Below, one piece after another: positions 59,485-64,000 of a stretch of 64,000 nt of DNA. Under the pieces are notes generated by a model. The model was not told where the DNA came from, did no database searches, and was given only the letters and a program-made list of their open reading frames with translations. This DNA is from Amycolatopsis jejuensis (GTDB lineage Bacteria; Actinomycetota; Actinomycetes; Mycobacteriales; Pseudonocardiaceae), in contig NZ_JNYZ01000020.1 of the NCBI RefSeq assembly GCF_000717335.1, positions 1 to 64,000 of the forward strand. Reading direction: 5' to 3'. The number at the start of each line of letters is the position of its first letter. Position 1 is the stretch's first letter. The translations under genes were made by a program, and so were the position numbers.

Positions 59485-60984
59485 TCAGCCGGCTGTGGTG
59501 GCGAGTTGCTTGCGGTAGGTGTCGACCCAGGCGAAGCCGTGCGCGTCGTCCCCGCCGGGACCGACCGAGCCGAGGCCCATGTACTCCAGGACGCCGCCGA
59601 GGTCGGCAGGCTGGATCTCGCCGCCGAGGAACCGGTCGACCAGGTTCTTGTGGTGCCGGTAGCGCTCCGGGTCGTCCTCGAAGATCCACTTGTCCACTTC
59701 GGACGCGAAGTGGTACCGCCGTCCTTCGTGGACCAGGGAAATGTCGCGCAGGCTCTGCGAAGGCGTGCCGACGATCGGCAGCTGCGACACGTTGCAGATG
59801 ATCGGCAGCGTGCCCGGCACGGTCTTTTCCGGCCGGTCGTTGGCGAAGTTGTCGATCAGGACGTCCCACACCTTGCCGAACGTGCCGTTCCAGCCGGGAT
59901 ACTTCTCCTCCAGCCAGTCCCGCTCCTCCGGGCTCACCCCGGCCGCCGGGTTCCACCACAGGGTCGGCCGCCACGAGTACGTGCCGAGTTGCTGGCCGTG
60001 GTGGTGCTCGGAAATGTCGCGCAGGAAGATGTCCCAGTACCACGGCTTCGAAAGACCCAGGTCTTCGAGCGAGCGCATGAACTGCGTGACGATCCATTCC
60101 TCCATGAACTCCTTGAACGACGCCTCGCGCACGTCGAGCGGAACGTAGTAGTCCATCGGAATGCCGGAAAGAATCGTGAAGAGCCGGTACGAACGCCAGA
60201 ACGCGATGTCGATCTTCTTCTGCGCCACGTCCTTCTGGCCGTTTTCGATCAGCATCTGCAGCAGCGGCGTACCGAGCTGCGCATGCCGGGCCTCGTCGGA
60301 CTGGATGCTCTGGATCAGCTTGGAGAACGTGAAGTCCCCGGCTTTCGCGGCGTCGCCGGAAAGCCCGATGAACTGCAGGTTGGTGAACCCGGTCTCGAAG
60401 GAGAAGTTCGCGAAGATCGAGGTCGAGACCGCGTCCCGGGTCATCATCACGTCGTCGAAGAAATGCCGGGCCCCGAGCGTGACCCAGTTGTCGGTGAACA
60501 TCGCCGCGTGCGACCACTCGAACTGGCGGTCCTTGCTGACGTACTCGTGCGGGAAGTACAGCTGGATCTGACCGTGCCGGATCTCGTCGAGCATCCCGAA
60601 GGTAGCCATGTTGCGCATCCCGGGCGCCTTCGACCAGCGCACGAACCGCGACTCCTGGAACGACGCCCCGTATTCGACGAGCGCGACCGCCGCGTAATGC
60701 TCTTTGAGAATGGAAATCCACCCGGGGTCGGCCTTGTGGTAAAGATCGGCCCGTTCGAGCGCCGCCTTCACGGAATACGCCCCGGCGTCCTTCTGCCGCT
60801 GAATGTCGACGTATTCCCGATAGCTGACCTTGTAGGGTTCGTCGTAGGTCGCCCAGACCTCATCAGGCAGCCCCTCGCCGCCAGCCAGCTCGGGCGGAAA
60901 CAACTGCGCTTCAGTAACGTAGCGCGGGGTCCATTGCGTATCGCGGGCGATGTCGTACCACTGTGCGCGGTCGAGCAGAGCCAT
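59485..60984 (-). CDS. tmoA: Toluene-4-monooxygenase-type hydroxylase alpha subunit
   Basis: A 499-residue catalytic diiron subunit. Counting residues, the ligands fall at E104, E134, H137, E197, E231 and H234, the same positions as in T4MO, and the active-site Thr is T201. This places it firmly in the aromatic/alkene monooxygenase group. It hydroxylates an aromatic or small unsaturated substrate; specificity cannot be told from sequence alone. Confidence 0.95.
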   Translation of the reverse strand: MALLDRAQWYDIARDTQWTPRYVTEAQLFPPELAGGEGLPDEVWATYDEPYKVSYREYVDIQRQKDAGAYSVKAALERADLYHKADPGWISILKEHYAAVALVEYGASFQESRFVRWSKAPGMRNMATFGMLDEIRHGQIQLYFPHEYVSKDRQFEWSHAAMFTDNWVTLGARHFFDDVMMTRDAVSTSIFANFSFETGFTNLQFIGLSGDAAKAGDFTFSKLIQSIQSDEARHAQLGTPLLQMLIENGQKDVAQKKIDIAFWRSYRLFTILSGIPMDYYVPLDVREASFKEFMEEWIVTQFMRSLEDLGLSKPWYWDIFLRDISEHHHGQQLGTYSWRPTLWWNPAAGVSPEERDWLEEKYPGWNGTFGKVWDVLIDNFANDRPEKTVPGTLPIICNVSQLPIVGTPSQSLRDISLVHEGRRYHFASEVDKWIFEDDPERYRHHKNLVDRFLGGEIQPADLGGVLEYMGLGSVGPGGDDAHGFAWVDTYRKQLATTAG

Positions 60985-61003
60985 TTGGGAAGCTCCTTTT
61001 TGG

Positions 61004-61711
61004 TTAGCTGCCGTGTTCGGAACCCAGCGGCCCTTCGCCGCCGGGATAGACGAAGGACATGGCGGGGGCGTAAAACCCGAACGTCACCTGCAGGGGCTGG
61101 GCAGGACGCAACCGGTAGGTGGGATGCTCCTTGTCGAGGAATTCGAAGGATTCGACGGCGAATTCCTCGGCAATATCGGCAACGTAGGCATACCGTCCAC
61201 TGACGAATTCCCCATCGCGCCGAGTAAGGTAACGGAGCTGCCCAGTCACGCGCTGCGGGGTGCCAATGGTGAGCCGAGCAGTAGTCCGAATGATCGGCCG
61301 CCCCCCGACGGAAGTGGTAGCCACCAGCCGACCCCCATCGAGGTCAAGCGTCGTAACCCCAGGATCACCAGCCGGAACCCCATGCGCCCGGGCGTACCGG
61401 ATCATGGGCTCGGAACTGTTGTGATAATCAGTCCACCACCGCCCCGGCACGCCGGCCTCGGTATCGAGCCCGGCGAGATTCACCCCGAGGTAAGTCAGCG
61501 AGTAAGCGCCGAACGCCTCGTCACCCTCACTGGCCGACGTCTGCCGCGGCCCTTCGACCACATACTGGTTGATATAGCACGAACGATCGGCCGCCGGAGT
61601 AAGCCCGTCCGGAACAAGCGCAGCGACCGCATCAGGATCCTCCGGCACCCACACGAGGTAAAGAGTCCGCGACCCAGTAACCAACTGCGGCGGATGCAGC
61701 GACGTACCCAC
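61004..61711 (-). CDS. Acetoacetate decarboxylase-like protein
   Basis: A 235-residue ADC-like beta-barrel protein (LYLVWVPEDPDAVAALVPDGLTPA, SCYINQYVV, GVTTLDLDGGRLVATTSVGGRPI). I see no clear KxxxxE Schiff-base site of true acetoacetate decarboxylase, so it may bind or transform another keto compound. First gene of the 16-gene operon. GTG start with GGGAGG seven bases upstream. Confidence 0.8.
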   Translation of the reverse strand: MGTSLHPPQLVTGSRTLYLVWVPEDPDAVAALVPDGLTPAADRSCYINQYVVEGPRQTSASEGDEAFGAYSLTYLGVNLAGLDTEAGVPGRWWTDYHNSSEPMIRYARAHGVPAGDPGVTTLDLDGGRLVATTSVGGRPIIRTTARLTIGTPQRVTGQLRYLTRRDGEFVSGRYAYVADIAEEFAVESFEFLDKEHPTYRLRPAQPLQVTFGFYAPAMSFVYPGGEGPLGSEHGS

Positions 61712-61904
61712 AGGGCGCCTCCCGGTTCACCGTTGAACACCGCCCCGGCTTTCACCCCCGCGCGGCTTAAGGTGTCCCAAAGACTGCGCGAGCCCCCCCA
61801 CCCCCAGGTAATGCGCACCTTGGACAACAACCACGCCCCAGGTGCCAAACCGGAGCAAACCCGCACATCCCCGCAGCTCAGCCGCCCACGCCCCCACCGC
61901 CCAC

Positions 61905-62090
61905 GTCCGTGAAGGGAACCTTCACGGAATCAGATTCCCTCATGGTTCCCTTCACAGCCCTCACCATTCCGTGAAGGTTCCCTTCACAGCCCTCTCGATT
62001 CCCTCATGGTTCCCTTCACAGCCCTCTCGATTCCCTCATGGTTCCCTTCACAGCCCTCTCGATTCCCTCATGGTTCCCTTCACGGACTTC
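61905..62090. repeat. Palindrome plus 32-bp tandem array (GTGAAGGGAACC family)
   Basis: 61905-61959 is a near-palindrome centred on 61932 (GGAATC-A-GATTCC), the same family as 25503-25557. Four head-to-tail 32-bp units follow (61951, 61983, 62015, 62047), each TTCACAGCCCTC...ATGGTTCCC; the last three are identical. The array ends in TTCACGGAC. No spacers, so not CRISPR. The surrounding 61712-62232 has the operon promoter and no gene. Confidence 0.92.
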
Positions 62091-62184
62091 CCACCACCTC
62101 ACCCACCCTCCCAACCGCAGCCGAGGCACCCACCCGGACCCGGGCACCCAGCCCCCGCCCTGCACCCCGATCCGAAGCCCCCAC

Positions 62185-62241
62185 ACGGTCTGAACGGCTT
62201 GTAAAGGCATCTTTCCCGCCTTGAAAAGCCGTTCAGACCGT
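62185..62241. terminator. Hairpin overlapping the pucR-like gene stop
   Basis: ACGGTCTGAACGGCTT (62185-62200) and AAGCCGTTCAGACCGT (62226-62241) are perfect 16-bp arms, with a further AAGGC/GCCTT pair inside. The right arm includes the stop codon at 62233, so the hairpin would terminate the minus-strand gene. Confidence 0.8.
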
Positions 62242-63717
62242 CGTGACACTAGCCGGATCATCCACCTCACCACCCAGCGCCTCCGCCACCTTCCCCATCC
62301 GATACCGCAACGTATGCCGATGAATCCCCAACGCCGTAGCCGAAGCATCCGACTGCCCGTTGTGCGCCAGAAACGTCCGCAACGTATGCCGCAAATCGAT
62401 CTTCCCCCCGGGCTCCGACAACGGCGCCAGCAACGCCGCAGCCCACCCCCGCACCTCGTCACTGTCGAGAAACCGCATCAACCCACTGGTAGCCACATCC
62501 CCAGCACAAGTCAGCACCCCGGCATCCCCCGGCGAACTCGTGAACACCGCCCGAACCTGGTCCCAAGCCGCGCCGAGCTCCCCCGGCGGCGTCGGATCAC
62601 TGACTGCCCCCCGAGCCAGCGGGATCCGCCGCAAAAGCGCCTCCAACGTGCGGGTATCACCCTCCGCAGGCGGCATCAGCACCACCACCCGCCCCCGCTC
62701 CCACTCCGCCACCAGTGCGCGCAGGCTCCGCAGCCCATGGTCCCCCTCGGCGTGCTCGAGCAGCTCCCGCTCGTGCCCCGACGGCACCCCCAGAATCGCG
62801 ACCCGCAGGTCCCCCTCCGGAAAGTCGGTGTCCAGCGCCTGCCCGATCGACGTGGCCAGCTCGACTTCCCCGGCCACCGCCGCCTTGAACACCGCCAGCC
62901 GATGCTGCCGTTCGCTGTCCAGCACCCCGCGCGCACTATGGAGTTCCGCGCACAGCAACGACACCGCGGTGGTGACGATCGCCTGCTCCGCCGTGGTCAA
63001 CGGCGTCGACCGCCCGACCACCAGGAACCCCTGCACCCGCCCGCGCACCGCCAGCGGCAGCACCACCACCGACTCCCCCGCGATCGACATGCTCAAGCTC
63101 GCCGAATTCGCCCGGTCACGCAGTCTCGGCAGCTCGATCCGCACCCGCGCAACATGCATCCGCGCCGCCGGTACCCCCGCCCGGAACCCGCCTTGGGCGT
63201 CGAGCAGCAACGTCCAGCCCCGGATGGCTTTCGCCAGCCGAACAGCGATCGCCCGCGACGAATAGGGCGAAAGCGACGCCCGCGTCAGATCCCGTTGCGC
63301 GGAGACGGCGAAGTTCAGCTCCCGCTGCCGTTCGTCCGACAGATGCTCGGCGACCAACCGGCTCATCGCGGCAAACCCGGTCCCCGCGGGTACCGCGAGC
63401 ACCGGCAGCCCGGCGTCGGCAGCCGCGTCGACCAGCGTCTGCGGCACCTTCTGGTAGAACGAGCTCGCCCCGAACCCGAGCGCGACCGCCCCACCCGCCA
63501 CGAGCCGGTCGAGGTACTCCCGGCTCGCCGCCTGCCCCAGCGCAAGCCGCGACCCGGTGGTCAGCACGAGTTCCCCGCCCTCGAGGTACGGCGACGGATC
63601 CGGCAGTTCGCTGATCAGTGCCCAGGTGACGGCACGGTCGAGCGCGCGGGCCGGTCCCACGGCGAGTTCGAGCCCGAGTTCGCTGCGTTCGAGCAGCATC
63701 TGGACGGTGAGCGGCAT
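62233..63717 (-). CDS. PucR-family transcriptional regulator
   Basis: A 494-residue regulator with the N-terminal PucR domain (LTVQMLLERSELGLELAVG, GGELVLTTGSRLALG, YQKVPQTLVDAAADAGLPVLAVPAG). A central region follows, then the C-terminal HTH (LRTFLAHNGQSDASATALGIHRHTLRYRMGKVAEALGG). ATG 63717 has GGAGG upstream. Divergent from a pxpB-like gene and next to the large oxygenase/pxp operon, so control of one or both is plausible. Confidence 0.91.
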   Translation of the reverse strand: MPLTVQMLLERSELGLELAVGPARALDRAVTWALISELPDPSPYLEGGELVLTTGSRLALGQAASREYLDRLVAGGAVALGFGASSFYQKVPQTLVDAAADAGLPVLAVPAGTGFAAMSRLVAEHLSDERQRELNFAVSAQRDLTRASLSPYSSRAIAVRLAKAIRGWTLLLDAQGGFRAGVPAARMHVARVRIELPRLRDRANSASLSMSIAGESVVVLPLAVRGRVQGFLVVGRSTPLTTAEQAIVTTAVSLLCAELHSARGVLDSERQHRLAVFKAAVAGEVELATSIGQALDTDFPEGDLRVAILGVPSGHERELLEHAEGDHGLRSLRALVAEWERGRVVVLMPPAEGDTRTLEALLRRIPLARGAVSDPTPPGELGAAWDQVRAVFTSSPGDAGVLTCAGDVATSGLMRFLDSDEVRGWAAALLAPLSEPGGKIDLRHTLRTFLAHNGQSDASATALGIHRHTLRYRMGKVAEALGGEVDDPASVTTV

Positions 63718-63868
63718 CCTGCCTCCCGGAGTGCGGAGCCGGCGAAGTCTAACCGGGCGGCCGCGTGCCTGCCGCCCGGAAGCACCACCCGGACGAACCA
63801 CGCGGCTGGACAAACCCCGGCCCCGGTGGGTAGAACACCGCACGGCACAACGAAAACCGGAGGTCCCG

Positions 63869-64000
63869 ATGCCCGCAGCCCCGGCGCGGCCGGACGTCAC
63901 GTACCGGACCGCGGGCGATCGCGCGCTGCTCGTCGAGTACGGGCCGCCACTTCCGGTCGACCTCGGGCTCAACTTCTTCGCGCACGCGTCGGCCCGGCAT
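63869..64000 (+). CDS. PxpB-like (KipI/AHS1) protein, 5' part only
   Basis: The first 44 codons of an AHS1-family gene (VTYRTAGDRALLVEYGP is the typical start of PxpB/KipI proteins), continuing beyond the window. GGAGG lies five bases before ATG 63869. This would be a second pxpB-like gene besides that at 53249, with the short canonical N-terminus the other lacks. Confidence 0.82.
   Translation, partial: MPAAPARPDVTYRTAGDRALLVEYGPPLPVDLGLNFFAHASARH

Noticed and set aside
61905..62090. CRISPR array
   Set aside because: The 32-bp units are contiguous with no variable spacers, no leader and no cas genes; they derive from a palindromic repeat family.
61842..62224. Ser/Pro/His-rich ORFs over the 32-bp array
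   Set aside because: Their repeated peptides simply reflect the DNA repeat; no ribosome-binding site or family similarity.

Overview
The window is high-GC actinobacterial DNA. I infer a Pseudonocardiaceae genome, most likely Amycolatopsis, from four things: GC-rich third codon positions, operons joined by ATGA/GTGA overlaps, two divergent secreted trypsin-like proteases, and a dispersed palindrome built on GTGAAGGGAACC. The genus is inference; no rRNA or other species marker is present. I see no tRNA, rRNA, IS element, prophage or CRISPR array. The region is metabolic and accessory in character: almost every block pairs a catabolic operon with its own PucR, IclR, LuxR or two-component regulator.

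Layout. 1-6.6 kb: two-component system, divergent ABC transporter (with a small chimeric duplication between its genes), DUF2871-like membrane protein, a frameshifted DHA2-type MFS pump, and a probable CsoR-type metal operator. 6.9-23.4 kb: purine catabolism, with xanthine dehydrogenase (its small subunit carries a ~290-residue repeat insertion), XdhC, PucR, an adenine deaminase-like enzyme plus a degenerate relative, a complete oligopeptide-type ABC transporter and an 8-oxoguanine deaminase-like amidohydrolase. 23.4-28.3 kb: a decayed partial duplication, SnoaL-like protein, FrnE-type oxidoreductase, a LuxR regulator with a non-canonical receiver, two divergent serine proteases, and an Eis-type acetyltransferase pseudogene.

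28.3-38.4 kb: a bacterial microcompartment (BMC) locus. Two hexameric shell proteins and one pentameric vertex protein lie in one operon with an aldehyde dehydrogenase, a large Baeyer-Villiger monooxygenase and a metallo-beta-lactamase-fold hydrolase. Across an AAHS-type transporter and an IclR regulator lie both subunits of 2-aminophenol 1,6-dioxygenase and a Rid-type 2-aminomuconate deaminase. Two identical-arm palindromes, TGTCCGG-N5-CCGGACA, sit in the two divergent promoter regions and probably tie the halves into one IclR regulon. The likely flow is aromatic ketone or ester to 2-aminophenol, ring cleavage to 2-aminomuconic semialdehyde (the encapsulated reactive aldehyde), oxidation to 2-aminomuconate, then deamination.

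38.6-49.6 kb: TetX-like flavoprotein monooxygenase, secreted lysozyme-like protein, and a catabolic operon (MHS transporter, IclR, DapA-like lyase, HIBADH-like dehydrogenase) divergent from an LLM flavin monooxygenase and amidase. Next come a GNAT acetyltransferase and an extra IF-1 gene, preceded by a 17-codon leader ORF and a stem closing directly on the GNAT start codon; this looks like translational attenuation. 49.6-61.7 kb: one 12-kb, 16-gene, co-oriented operon. It joins a toluene-4-monooxygenase-type diiron oxygenase to PxpA/B/C plus biotin carboxylase and biotin carrier protein, a tautomerase, BioB, BioF and an SRPBCC protein. 61.9-64 kb: a 32-bp repeat array, a PucR regulator, and the start of a second pxpB-like gene that runs off the window.

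The most interesting systems are the BMC/2-aminophenol locus, the oxygenase-plus-biotin-carboxylase operon, the GNAT/infA leader, and the repeat-expanded xanthine dehydrogenase subunit.
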